Assembly: GCF_024626475.1 (NCBI RefSeq)
Contig: NZ_JANKHH010000002.1
Location: 16,589 to 80,588, forward strand
Source of the DNA: Parerythrobacter lacustris
GTDB taxonomy: Bacteria; Pseudomonadota; Alphaproteobacteria; Sphingomonadales; Sphingomonadaceae
Length of the DNA: 64,000 nucleotides
Direction of reading: 5' to 3'
The notes beneath the pieces were generated by a model, which was not told the origin of the DNA, searched no databases, and worked only from the letters and a program-made list of their open reading frames with translations. Below are positions 16,344 to 24,660 of this stretch, piece after piece. Every line of letters begins with the position of its first letter. Position 1 is the stretch's first letter. The position numbers were made by a program, and so were the translations under genes.

Positions 16344-16859
16344 ATGGACCGGCCCAGCGATCTCGTCTTGCTGGCCAGCGTACTGCAGGAGGCTGACGAT
16401 GGGGCGGGCGATGAAATCGGCCTGATGCTGCACACCGAATTGCGCCGCTGGGTCTATGAACAGTCACCGCGCAATGCCGTGACTTTCGCTTCGACGGGCG
16501 GGGACGGAGTGCATTTCTCCCTTCTCGATGCCGGCACCGGCATTTCCAACGACAGTCCCGTTGTGATGACCGTGCCGATGGCAGACCAGCCCAACCGGGT
16601 AGTGGGCGCAAACCTGCGCCAATTCCTCGCCCTTGGTCGTCATTCGGGGTTCTTCATCCTCGAACAGTTGCAATATGGTTTTGCCGAGATGGTCGAGGAG
16701 CTGGAGAGCCACCGGTGGGAGCAGGACCTTTCGCCTGTGGGCCGCGCACTGCTGAAGCGGATGGCGGATGAATTCGCGCTGGTCACGTGGTGCGACTATG
16801 GCGAAGAATTGCTGGCGCTCGAAAGGACGTTCGCAGACCAGTTCGACATAGGTGACTGA
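16344..16859 (+). CDS. Hypothetical protein
   Basis: 171-residue soluble protein not recognised with confidence. It starts 9 bases after the polyprenyl synthase stop, so it is probably in the same transcript. The segment GDGVHFSLLDAG, followed by hydrophobic and acidic blocks (FFILEQLQYGFAEMVEELE), is loosely like SMI1/KNR4 (SUKH) proteins, but this is weak. Codon usage is as in its neighbours, and the frame is clean, supporting a real gene. Confidence 0.7.
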   Translation: MDRPSDLVLLASVLQEADDGAGDEIGLMLHTELRRWVYEQSPRNAVTFASTGGDGVHFSLLDAGTGISNDSPVVMTVPMADQPNRVVGANLRQFLALGRHSGFFILEQLQYGFAEMVEELESHRWEQDLSPVGRALLKRMADEFALVTWCDYGEELLALERTFADQFDIGD

Positions 16860-16898
16860 CTTCGCATCGGGCAGGGCCTGCGCTAGAGGCGAGAGATA

Positions 16899-19328
16899 GT
16901 GTCAGTCCTTCCGATCCATACTGTCCTGCCCGATCTGCTCGCCGCCCTGCGCGCGCGAGACGCAGCCGTGCTGGTCGCGCCGCCGGGGGCGGGCAAAACC
17001 ACTGCGGTCGCTCCGGCACTGCTCGGCGAGGCGTGGTGCAGCGGGCAGGTGATCCTGCTCAGCCCGCGCCGGGTGGCTGCGCGCGCCGCGGCGGAGCGGA
17101 TGGCGGAGGTGCTCGGCGAGCAGGCGGGGGAGACGGTCGGATACCTCACCCGGCTGGACAGCAGGACTTCGGCCAAAACCCGCGTCCTGGTTATGACCGA
17201 AGCGATCTTCGTCAACCGCATCGTCGGGGACCCGGAACTGGCAGGCGTCTCCGCCGTGCTGTTCGACGAGGCACACGAGCGTCATCTCGACAGCGACCTC
17301 GGGCTGGCGCTCGCACTGGAGAGCCGCAGCGTTCTGCGCGAGGACCTGCGCATCTGCGTGATGTCGGCGACCATCGACGGGGCGCGGTTCGCGCGATTGC
17401 TCGGCGACGGCGCTCCGGTGATCGAAAGCGAAGGCAAGGCCTATCCGCTCGATATCCGCTGGCTCGGCGCATCGCCCGATAAGCGGATCGAGGATGCGAT
17501 GGCCGCCGCCGTCATGACCGCATGGCGCGAGCAGGCGGGCGATATCCTCGCATTCCTGCCCGGCGTCGGCGAAATCGAGCGGACGCGCGAGCGATTGGAA
17601 GAACGCCTGCCCGACGTGCCGATCCTGCCGTTGCACGGGCAAATCCAGCCGCAGGACCAGCGCGCGGCGATCCGGCGCGACCCGCAGGGCAGGCGGCGCA
17701 TCGTGCTGGCGACCGCCATCGCCGAAACCTCGCTCACCCTCGACGGGGTCAGCGTGGTGGTCGACAGCGGGCTGGCACGTCAGGCGGAATTCGACCGCGC
17801 CGCCGGGACGACGCACCTCGTCACCCGCCGGGCGAGCCAGGCTTCCGCCGGCCAGCGTGCCGGGCGTGCCGCACGGCAAGGGCCGGGGGTGGCCTATCGC
17901 CTGTGGGAGGAAGCGGGGCACGCGGGTCGCCCGGCGTTCGATGTGCCGGAGATCGCAAGTGCCGATCTCGCGCCACTGGTGCTGTCGCTGGCCCGCTGGG
18001 GAACCACCGATCCGACGAGCCTTGCCTGGCTCGACCCGCCGCCTGCGGCATCGCTGGCTTCGGCACGCGAGCGGCTTGCGCGGCTGGGCGCGCTCGACGG
18101 AGAAGGGCGGATCACGCCCTTCGGTGAGCAGCTCGCCGCGATGCCGATGGACCCGGAGCATGCCGCCATGGTCCTGTTCGCTGCCAGAAAGGGCGAGGCC
18201 GAAGCGGGCGCGCGCATGGCGCTGCTGTTGCAGGAACGCGGCTTGGGCGGGCGCGGCGAGGATCTGCTGGCCCGCCTCCAGCGCTGGGACGGCGAGCGCG
18301 GCGCGCGAGCGGAGGCCTCGCGCAAGTTGGCAGCACGGTGGGCCGGCAACGCCCGCACCCTTGCAAAGAGCGATCCGGCCGACCGATCGGGACCATCGCC
18401 CGCAGTCTTCCTCGCCCGCGCGCGGCCCGATTTCGTCGCCACACGGCGCGATGCGTCGGGCGAGCACTGGCTCGCCGCTGGCGGGCGCGGGTTCATGCTC
18501 GATCCGGCGAGCCCGCTGGCGCGTGCGGAGTGGCTCGCGATCGGCGACGCGCAGGGGCAGGCCAAGGGCGCGCGGATCACCGCTGCCGCAGCGCTCTCGG
18601 CGCAGGAGGTCGAACAGCATCTCGCCCAGTTGATCGACAAGCGTTCGGTCGTGCGCTGGAACGAGGCCGAGGGCAGGGTAGAGGCGCGCCTCGAACGCAG
18701 GCTCGGCGCGATAACCCTGTCAACCGGCCCCGACCCCTCGCCAAACCCGCAGGCGCTTGTCGACAAGCTTGTGGAAAAGGCTGTGGAACGCTTGGGGGAA
18801 TTGCTGCCTCCCGAGCTCATCGCGCGCGCCCGCTTTGCCGGGGTTGATGCGCTTTCCTTCACAGCATTGGAGCAGTCGGCGAACGAATGGATCACGCCAC
18901 TGCTCGAAGGACGACGCGATCTCGCCATTCCGCGTGGCAAGCTGGTCGATGCGTTGCTTGGGCGGCTCGACTGGAACCAGCGCCAGCAACTCGACCGGCT
19001 TGCCCCGCGCGAATTCGCCTCGCCCGCCGGAACTGTTCATGCGGTCGATTATGCCGGTGACGATGCGCCGAGCGTCGAGGTAAGGGTGCAGGCGGTTTTC
19101 GGCCTCGACCACCATCCAATGATCGGTAGTACCCCGCTGCTGCTCAAGCTTACGAGTCCGGCGGGCCGCCCGATCCAGTCGACCCGGGATTTGCCCGGCT
19201 TCTGGCGCGGTTCATGGGCGGATGTGCGCAAGGAAATGAAGGGCCGATACGCAAAACACCGCTGGCCGGATGAACCGTGGGCGGAGAAGCCGAGCCTCAA
19301 GACGAAGAACGCATTCGAGAGGCGGTGA
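16899..19328 (+). CDS. hrpB: ATP-dependent RNA helicase HrpB
   Basis: 809-residue DEAH-box helicase. Motif I is PPGAGKTT, motif II is DEAHERHLD, motif III is SATIDG and motif VI is AGQRAGRAAR. The long C-terminal HrpB-specific region ends with PDEPWAEKPSLKTKN, close to the family's normal C-terminus and length. The start is GTG at 16899 with GAGAGA upstream. HrpB's cellular role is not well defined. A palindromic element begins 8 bases after its stop. Confidence 0.95.
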   Translation: MSVLPIHTVLPDLLAALRARDAAVLVAPPGAGKTTAVAPALLGEAWCSGQVILLSPRRVAARAAAERMAEVLGEQAGETVGYLTRLDSRTSAKTRVLVMTEAIFVNRIVGDPELAGVSAVLFDEAHERHLDSDLGLALALESRSVLREDLRICVMSATIDGARFARLLGDGAPVIESEGKAYPLDIRWLGASPDKRIEDAMAAAVMTAWREQAGDILAFLPGVGEIERTRERLEERLPDVPILPLHGQIQPQDQRAAIRRDPQGRRRIVLATAIAETSLTLDGVSVVVDSGLARQAEFDRAAGTTHLVTRRASQASAGQRAGRAARQGPGVAYRLWEEAGHAGRPAFDVPEIASADLAPLVLSLARWGTTDPTSLAWLDPPPAASLASARERLARLGALDGEGRITPFGEQLAAMPMDPEHAAMVLFAARKGEAEAGARMALLLQERGLGGRGEDLLARLQRWDGERGARAEASRKLAARWAGNARTLAKSDPADRSGPSPAVFLARARPDFVATRRDASGEHWLAAGGRGFMLDPASPLARAEWLAIGDAQGQAKGARITAAAALSAQEVEQHLAQLIDKRSVVRWNEAEGRVEARLERRLGAITLSTGPDPSPNPQALVDKLVEKAVERLGELLPPELIARARFAGVDALSFTALEQSANEWITPLLEGRRDLAIPRGKLVDALLGRLDWNQRQQLDRLAPREFASPAGTVHAVDYAGDDAPSVEVRVQAVFGLDHHPMIGSTPLLLKLTSPAGRPIQSTRDLPGFWRGSWADVRKEMKGRYAKHRWPDEPWAEKPSLKTKNAFERR

Positions 19329-19336
19329 CTTTTTTG

Positions 19337-19506
19337 TTCACGCAGAGCGCGCAGAGGAAAGGAGAGACGCAGAGGGGTCGGGCTGGGCCGAAGGCCTCAA
19401 GAATTTCAGAGCATCGCTATGGGTGCTGCCCGAAGAGATTGAGTGCGGCTTCGCCGCAGGCACAAAATCTCTGCGTCTCTCCTTTCCTCTGCGGGCTCTG
19501 CGTGAA
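19337..19506. repeat. MITE-like element with 38-bp inverted repeats (GCAGAGACG family)
   Basis: Left arm 19337-19374 starts TTCACGCAGAGCGCGCAGAG, and right arm 19469-19506 is its inverted copy with one mismatch in 38. The 94-base core holds no gene. The arms are the same family as those at 63427-63466 and 63863-63900, which enclose a GxxExxY gene. It occupies the 260-base space between hrpB and the complex I subunit gene, and nothing else is seen there. Confidence 0.88.
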
Positions 19507-19589
19507 ACAAATTTCCCGAGAGGCATTCTCTCCGCGAACCAAACCGAACTCGCTTGATTTTCGCATCAACAGGATCAAAGGCAAACCGC

Positions 19590-19868
19590 ATGAGTGCACG
19601 AATCTACCAACGCCCGAAGAATGCGATGCAGTCCGGCAAGGCGCGGACCGACGAGTGGGTGCTCGAATTCGAGCAGTCAGAGGCGCGCAGACCTGATCCG
19701 TTGATGGGCTGGACCGGCAGCGGCGATACGCAAGCGCAGGTCGTGCTGACCTTCCCGACCAAGGACGCGGCCAAGGCCTATGCCGACAAATACGGTATCG
19801 TCGCCCGGGTCCATGCGACTCCGCCGAAAACGCTCAAGCTGCAGGCCTACGCCGACAATTTTCGCTAG
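19590..19868 (+). CDS. Complex I accessory subunit (NDUFS4-like)
   Basis: 92-residue protein matching the ETC complex I subunit family related to mitochondrial NDUFS4, which is found in alphaproteobacteria. It starts MSARIYQRPKNAMQSG. Further hallmarks are WVLEFE, DPLMGWTGSGDT, and FPTKDAAKAYADKYGI. The ATG at 19590 matches family starts; a longer frame from 19554 is rejected. It acts at the matrix/cytoplasmic arm of NADH dehydrogenase. It is convergent with the repeat protein at 19872, with 3 bases between. Confidence 0.93.
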   Translation: MSARIYQRPKNAMQSGKARTDEWVLEFEQSEARRPDPLMGWTGSGDTQAQVVLTFPTKDAAKAYADKYGIVARVHATPPKTLKLQAYADNFR

Positions 19869-19871
19869 ACT

Positions 19872-20834
19872 TCAGCTTTTGTCGAAATCGACAGAATCGT
19901 CCGAAAGTGCCTCGCTGGTGAGCGTCGCTCCCAGCTCGTAAGGCAAGGAATCCGCCTGCCAGCGCGCGGTACCGCTGCGCACCGCCGCGCGGCAATCGGT
20001 GGCATCGTGGCCGACATCGTCCGACAGGTAGATCATGGTCGAAGCATAGCTTCCGGTGAACCGCAGGTCGTCGCACTCGCCATCGTTGGCATAGCTCGAG
20101 CTATCGTCGCCGTAATTGATGTCGGCGGTCGATCCGGGGGTACGGAACAACGGGTTCAGGCCCACGCTTCCGGCATCGTAGGCGGCGCGGCAGTCCTGCT
20201 CGTCGCGCCCGATATCTTCGGGCAGTGCTGTGGAGGTGAGGCCGCGGCCGAGGAAGCGCATATCGTCGCACTCGCCGTCGTTAGCCCATTGGCTGGTGTT
20301 GTCGCCCCAGTCGAACCGGCCCTCGATCGCGACCGGGGTTAGCCTGCCGCTCGATCCTCCACTGGCGGAACCCGAAAGTCCCGAACCGCGCAGTTCGAGC
20401 CGCCCCTCTTCGTACGCGGTACGGCAGTCGGTCGCATCGTGCCGGACATCCTCTTCAAGCAGCGGCGTGCTGGTCATGCCTTCGCCCTCGAAGCGCATGT
20501 CGTCGCATTCGCCGTCGTTCGACCACTGGCCGTCGTCGTCGCCCCACTGGATGTGGCTCGCATCGCGCCGCTCGGTCGCCGCAATGCCGCTATAGGTCAG
20601 TCGCCCCTGTTCGTAGGCGATCCGGCAATCGCTTGCGTCATGACCTACGTCGCTGTCGAGCAGCGGCGTAGTGGTCATTCCCGATCCCTCGAACCGCTTG
20701 TCGTCGCATTCACCGTCTTGCGAGAAGGGACTTTCATCGTCGCCGAAGTCTATATCCTGCGCGTAGGCCGGTGTTTGCATTGCAGCAAAGGCGCACAGAG
20801 CACCGATTGCGAAGCGAGTCATGTTGCGGATCAT
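19872..20834 (-). CDS. Secreted protein made of DGECDD/DATDCR repeats
   Basis: 320-residue exported protein of unknown function. The ATG at 20834 has AGGAGGG upstream and a signal peptide ending PAYAQ; a longer frame to 21197 is rejected. The mature protein is five copies of a unit of roughly 50 residues. Each unit reads about W/F-GDDxSxWxNDGECDDxRF, then GxGMTSTxLLxxD, then HDATDCRxAYxxG. Each has two cysteines (ECDD and DCR), probably forming a disulfide in the periplasm, and many acidic residues that could bind calcium. The neighbour at 21056-21592 has the same unit. I know no assigned function. Confidence 0.85.
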   Translation of the reverse strand: MIRNMTRFAIGALCAFAAMQTPAYAQDIDFGDDESPFSQDGECDDKRFEGSGMTTTPLLDSDVGHDASDCRIAYEQGRLTYSGIAATERRDASHIQWGDDDGQWSNDGECDDMRFEGEGMTSTPLLEEDVRHDATDCRTAYEEGRLELRGSGLSGSASGGSSGRLTPVAIEGRFDWGDNTSQWANDGECDDMRFLGRGLTSTALPEDIGRDEQDCRAAYDAGSVGLNPLFRTPGSTADINYGDDSSSYANDGECDDLRFTGSYASTMIYLSDDVGHDATDCRAAVRSGTARWQADSLPYELGATLTSEALSDDSVDFDKS

Positions 20835-20936
20835 ACAAAAGCCCTCCTGACGAGCCGTTTCATATCTGCGACGAAATGAATGTGCAATTGACCGAATCGC
20901 GGCGCTTGATTTTGCCCCCGCCAGTCGCCATATCCC

Positions 20937-21032
20937 CGGCCGGGAGTCGGGTGGACGTTTGCGTTCGCTCACCGGGTCAGGTCCGGAAGGAAGCAGCCCA
21001 GGTGAATTGCGGCGGGTCGCCCGGCTCCTTTT
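20937..21032 (+). ncRNA. ffs: Signal recognition particle RNA (4.5S, small bacterial type)
   Basis: The conserved SRP RNA apical core GGTCAGGTCCGGAAGGAAGC lies at 20975-20994, continuing AGCC to 20998. It is flanked by arms that can pair into the expected rod (GGCCGGGAGTCGGGT on the left, GGGTCGCCCGGCTCC on the right) and ends in TTTT at 21029-21032. It scaffolds Ffh for co-translational membrane targeting. SRP RNA next to dnaX-ybaB is a common order in bacteria. The 5' end is approximate. Confidence 0.93.
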
Positions 21033-21055
21033 CCCGCCCGTAGCCGCACAACCAG

Positions 21056-21592
21056 CTATTTGAGCTGTAACCGCCCGCGTTCGAACTGTTCGCGGCAATC
21101 GGTCGCATCGTGCCGTATGTCTTCGTCGAGCAAGGGCGTGCTGGTCATGCCTGCGCCGGTAAAACGGCTGTCGTCGCATTCGCCATCGTTGGCCCAATCG
21201 CCCCGATCGTCACCCCAATCGATACCGCCGGAAGCACTTTGCGGACGAGTTGCGGCGGCTTGCGATTTATCGCCGGTGGAGATGCTGTAGGTCAGTTTCC
21301 CGGCCTCATAAGCGGTACGGCAATCGGTCGCATCATGGCCTATGTCTTCGTCCAGCAGCGGGGTGCTGGTCATGCCGTCCCCGGAAAAGCGCTTGTCGTC
21401 GCACTCCCCGTCGTTCGCCCATTCACCAACATCGTCGCCCCAGTCGATACCGCTTGCCGCTGTCGTTCCGCCAACAAGCGCCGCCGGCTTGTCCTTCGCC
21501 GGATCCTCCGGCTCGTTGGTGGGCAGGAACTGACATCCCGCAAGCGTCGCTGCCATTGCAATGGCGTACCCCGATTGCATCACCCGAACCAT
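21056..21592 (-). CDS. Lipoprotein with two DGECDD/DATDCR repeats
   Basis: 178-residue probable lipoprotein (lipobox LAGC near residue 19). The ATG at 21592 has GGAGG seven bases upstream. After a linker it has two copies of the unit found in the protein at 19872-20834 (GIDWGDDVGEWANDGECDDK for the first), each with the two-cysteine pattern. The C-terminus ends right after the second unit (QFERGRLQLK). It is a shorter, membrane-anchored paralog of its neighbour, separated from it by the SRP RNA gene on the opposite strand. Confidence 0.85.
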   Translation of the reverse strand: MVRVMQSGYAIAMAATLAGCQFLPTNEPEDPAKDKPAALVGGTTAASGIDWGDDVGEWANDGECDDKRFSGDGMTSTPLLDEDIGHDATDCRTAYEAGKLTYSISTGDKSQAAATRPQSASGGIDWGDDRGDWANDGECDDSRFTGAGMTSTPLLDEDIRHDATDCREQFERGRLQLK

Positions 21593-21696
21593 GCGATGTC
21601 CTCCCCCCAAGACTGTGCAACTGGTTTACCACGCTGGTGGACATCGTGCCAAGTGAGGCTTCGACAAATGCCGCAGGGGTGCCTAGATTGACCTTG

Positions 21697-23439
21697 ATGC
21701 CCGATTCCGAAACCCCTCCCGTCGAACAGGAAAAGCCGAGCGCCGCCGAGCTCGAGGCGGCGGGGCAGGATTCGATGTTCGGCGCGTCGGAGCCGGCTGC
21801 TCCCGGGTCCGCCCCGCAGCAGGCGCCGAACCAACCCTATCGCGTCCTGGCGCGCAAGTACCGCCCGCAGACCTTCAGCCAGCTGATCGGGCAGGAACCG
21901 ATGGTGCGCACGCTCGGCAATGCGATTGAGCGGGACCGGCTGGCGCATGCCTTCCTGATGACCGGGGTGCGCGGGGTGGGGAAGACCTCGACCGCGCGGC
22001 TGATCGCCAAGGCCTTGAACTGCATCGGGCCGGACGGGCAGGGCGGGCCGACGATCGACCCCTGCGGCGTGTGCGAGCCGTGCACCGCGATCGCCGAGGG
22101 TCGCCATATCGACGTGATCGAGATGGATGCCGCCAGCCACACCGGGGTCGACGATGTGCGCGAGATCATCGAGGCGGTGCGCTATGCGGCGGTCAGCGCG
22201 CGCTACAAGATTTATATCATCGACGAAGTTCACATGCTGTCTCGCAATGCTTTCAATGCTTTGCTTAAGACACTTGAGGAACCACCTGCGCATGTAAAGT
22301 TCCTCTTCGCGACCACCGAGGTGGACAAGCTGCCGGTCACCGTGCTCAGCCGCACCCAGCGCTTCGACCTGCGCCGCATCCCGACCGATCTGCTCCAGAG
22401 CCATTTTGCCTGGGTGTGCGGCGAGGAAGGGATCGAGGCGGAGGACGAGGCGCTGCATATGATCGCCAACGCCGCCGAGGGTTCGGTGCGCGACGGGCTG
22501 TCGATCCTCGACCAGGCGATCGCGCATGCCGATCTGGGCGGCGAGGGCAAGGTCACGGCAGAGCGCGTGCGCGACATGCTCGGGCTTGCCGACAAGAGCG
22601 CGCAGCGCCGCCTGCTCGGCACCATTCTCGACGGCAATGCCAAGGGGTTGCTGGCCGGGATCGATGAGCAATATGCCTTCGGAGTCGAACCGCTGGCGCT
22701 GATGCGCGGGCTGATGGACCTCGTCCACCGCATCACCGTGGCGCAGATCGGTGGCGGCGAACCCGATGCGCCGAGCGCCGACGAACGCGCCGCGTTGGCC
22801 GATTGGGCCGGGCGGCTGAGCGCGGGCCAGCTCCACCGGCTGTGGCAATTGCTGCTCAAGGGGCACGACGAGGTGCGCAATGCGCCCGATCCGCTGGTCA
22901 GCGCGCAAATGGCGTTGCTGCGCGTGCTCCACGCCGCCGACCTGCCCGATCCGGGCAAGCTGGCGAAAAAGCTCGAGCATCTCGCCGAGACGGGCGTGCA
23001 GGCCCCGTCGCATGCCCCATCGAACGGGGCGGCCCCGGCGCCCGCCGGGTCGCTCGACTGGAAGAGCCTGGTCGAACGGATCGACCGAGCGGGCCAGCTG
23101 CGCGTGGCGCAGATCATGCACGACTGGGTCCGGGTCGAGACGCTTGAGCCGGGGAAGCTTTCCTTTGCCCTTGTGGACGGTTATCCCGGCGATCCTTCGC
23201 CCGACCTGCGCGATGCGCTGCTCAAGCTGACCGGTGAGCGGTGGGAGGTCATTATGCTCCCCGCCGGCGGCACCCCGTCGCTGCGCGAACTCAGCGAGAT
23301 CGCCAAGGCCGAAGCTCAAGCGAAGATGCGCGCGCATCCGCTGGTCGAGGCCGCTTTCGCGGTCTTCCCCGAGGCCGAGCTGGTCGAAGACGAACATCCC
23401 CCCGCCGCAGGCGACCGCGCCTGGGGCAAAAGAGCCTGA
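21697..23439 (+). CDS. dnaX: DNA polymerase III subunit gamma/tau
   Basis: 580-residue clamp-loader ATPase. It has Walker A GVRGVGKTST, zinc-binding CGVCEPC and Walker B IIDEVHML, with the arginine-finger region SRTQRFDLRR. The C-terminal tau-like part is shorter than in E. coli. The ATG at 21697 gives a typical N-terminal tail before YRVLARKYRPQTF; the frame is open much further upstream without family similarity. No A6G slippery site like that of E. coli was found. Codons at about 22205-22310 are strikingly AT-rich for this genome (see findings). ybaB follows after 19 bases. Confidence 0.96.
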   Translation: MPDSETPPVEQEKPSAAELEAAGQDSMFGASEPAAPGSAPQQAPNQPYRVLARKYRPQTFSQLIGQEPMVRTLGNAIERDRLAHAFLMTGVRGVGKTSTARLIAKALNCIGPDGQGGPTIDPCGVCEPCTAIAEGRHIDVIEMDAASHTGVDDVREIIEAVRYAAVSARYKIYIIDEVHMLSRNAFNALLKTLEEPPAHVKFLFATTEVDKLPVTVLSRTQRFDLRRIPTDLLQSHFAWVCGEEGIEAEDEALHMIANAAEGSVRDGLSILDQAIAHADLGGEGKVTAERVRDMLGLADKSAQRRLLGTILDGNAKGLLAGIDEQYAFGVEPLALMRGLMDLVHRITVAQIGGGEPDAPSADERAALADWAGRLSAGQLHRLWQLLLKGHDEVRNAPDPLVSAQMALLRVLHAADLPDPGKLAKKLEHLAETGVQAPSHAPSNGAAPAPAGSLDWKSLVERIDRAGQLRVAQIMHDWVRVETLEPGKLSFALVDGYPGDPSPDLRDALLKLTGERWEVIMLPAGGTPSLRELSEIAKAEAQAKMRAHPLVEAAFAVFPEAELVEDEHPPAAGDRAWGKRA

Positions 23440-23458
23440 AGACCCCAAGGAACATCAC

Positions 23459-23797
23459 ATGCAATCGATGGAAGAAATGATCCAGGCCGCGCAGAAGGCG
23501 GCCGAAACCATCCAGACCCAGATGAACGAGATGCAGGCCAAGCTCGACGCGATCGAGGTGGAAGGCCAGTCGGGCGGCGGTCTGGTCAAGGTCCGCGCCA
23601 GCGCCAAGGGCCGCATTCTCGGTGTCTCGATCGACGAGAGCCTGATGAAGCCGGAAGAAAAGCAGATGGTCGAAGACCTCGTCACCGCCGCCTTCAACGA
23701 CGCGCGCGACAAGGCCGACCGGGTCTCCAACGATGAAATGAAAAATCTGCAGAGCGGCATGGGCCTGCCGCCGGGGTTCAATCTGCCGGGTATGTAA
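23459..23797 (+). CDS. YbaB/EbfC family nucleoid-associated protein
   Basis: 112-residue DNA-binding protein of the YbaB/EbfC family, which forms a tweezer-like dimer. It begins MQSMEEMIQAAQKAAETIQ, has EVEGQSGGGLVKVRASAKG in the middle, and a C-terminal tail rich in Gly, Pro and Met that ends GFNLPGM. It lies directly downstream of dnaX, as in many bacteria. recR, which usually completes the cluster, is not next; an aldolase gene follows instead. Confidence 0.95.
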   Translation: MQSMEEMIQAAQKAAETIQTQMNEMQAKLDAIEVEGQSGGGLVKVRASAKGRILGVSIDESLMKPEEKQMVEDLVTAAFNDARDKADRVSNDEMKNLQSGMGLPPGFNLPGM

Positions 23798-23849
23798 GCG
23801 CGCACAAGCGTGCTATCGGTTGCGCAAAGAGACTGAAGGAGAGAGCGCC

Positions 23850-24644
23850 ATGGCAACCCTGATGAACGACAACGCAAGCGGCAGCGACGCCGACGTCCGC
23901 GGGCAGGTTTCGGCGGAGGAATGGGCGGTGCGCGTCGATCTTGCCGCAGCCTATCGGCTGGTGGCGCTCTATGGCTGGGACGACCTGATCTTCACCCACC
24001 TCTCGGCGCGCGTTCCCGGGCCGGAGCATCACTTCCTGATCAACCCCTACGACATGATGTTCGAGGAAATCACCGCCTCCAGCCTCGTCAAGATCGATGT
24101 CGACGGGCAGCCGGTGATCCCGACCAGCCATCCGGTCAATCCGGCAGGTTTCACCATCCATTCCGCGCTGCACATGAACTGCGAAGATGCCCATGCGGTG
24201 ATGCACCTCCACACCCCGCACGGGCAGGCGGTTAGTGCGATGGAATTCGGCCTGCTCGAACACACCCAGACCGGGATGATCGCGCGGCACGACATCGCCT
24301 ATCACGAGTATGAAGGCATCGCGACCGACCTCGAGGAGCGCGAGCGGCTGGTGCAGGATATGGGCGACAAGCACGCGATGATCCTGCGCAACCACGGCAC
24401 GCTGGCGATCGGCAAGACCGTCGGCCAGTGCTTCCTGCGGCTCTATTTCATCGAGCGCGCTTGCGAGGCGCAGGTGCTGATGCTGAGCGCGGGGCGCGAA
24501 AACCTCAACAACCCGCCGCAGGGCACGCCTCAGAAGGTAGAAAGCCAGACCCCGTCGGCCGGCATGGGCATGGTCGCCGACGGCCTCGCCTGGCCCTCAT
24601 TGCTGCGAAAACTCGACCGGATCGATCCGAGCTTCAGGGATTAG
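23850..24644 (+). CDS. Class II aldolase/adducin family protein
   Basis: 264-residue cytosolic protein of the class II aldolase/adducin fold. Zinc-ligand histidines are visible in MHLHTPHG (about residue 115) and NHGTL (about residue 180), and FTHLSARVPG matches the family N-terminal motif. The ATG at 23850 has GAAGGAGAG upstream. Members act on sugar phosphates such as fuculose 1-phosphate or on related substrates; the true substrate here is not known. Confidence 0.9.
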   Translation: MATLMNDNASGSDADVRGQVSAEEWAVRVDLAAAYRLVALYGWDDLIFTHLSARVPGPEHHFLINPYDMMFEEITASSLVKIDVDGQPVIPTSHPVNPAGFTIHSALHMNCEDAHAVMHLHTPHGQAVSAMEFGLLEHTQTGMIARHDIAYHEYEGIATDLEERERLVQDMGDKHAMILRNHGTLAIGKTVGQCFLRLYFIERACEAQVLMLSAGRENLNNPPQGTPQKVESQTPSAGMGMVADGLAWPSLLRKLDRIDPSFRD

Positions 24645-24660
24645 GTCCGGACTCTCAACT

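Noticed and set aside
22965..22971. G-AAA-AAG heptamer in dnaX as a possible frameshift site for a gamma-like product
   Set aside because: It is only a weak match to slippery sites, and the -1 frame stays open for about 60 codons with no following stop, unlike the E. coli site.
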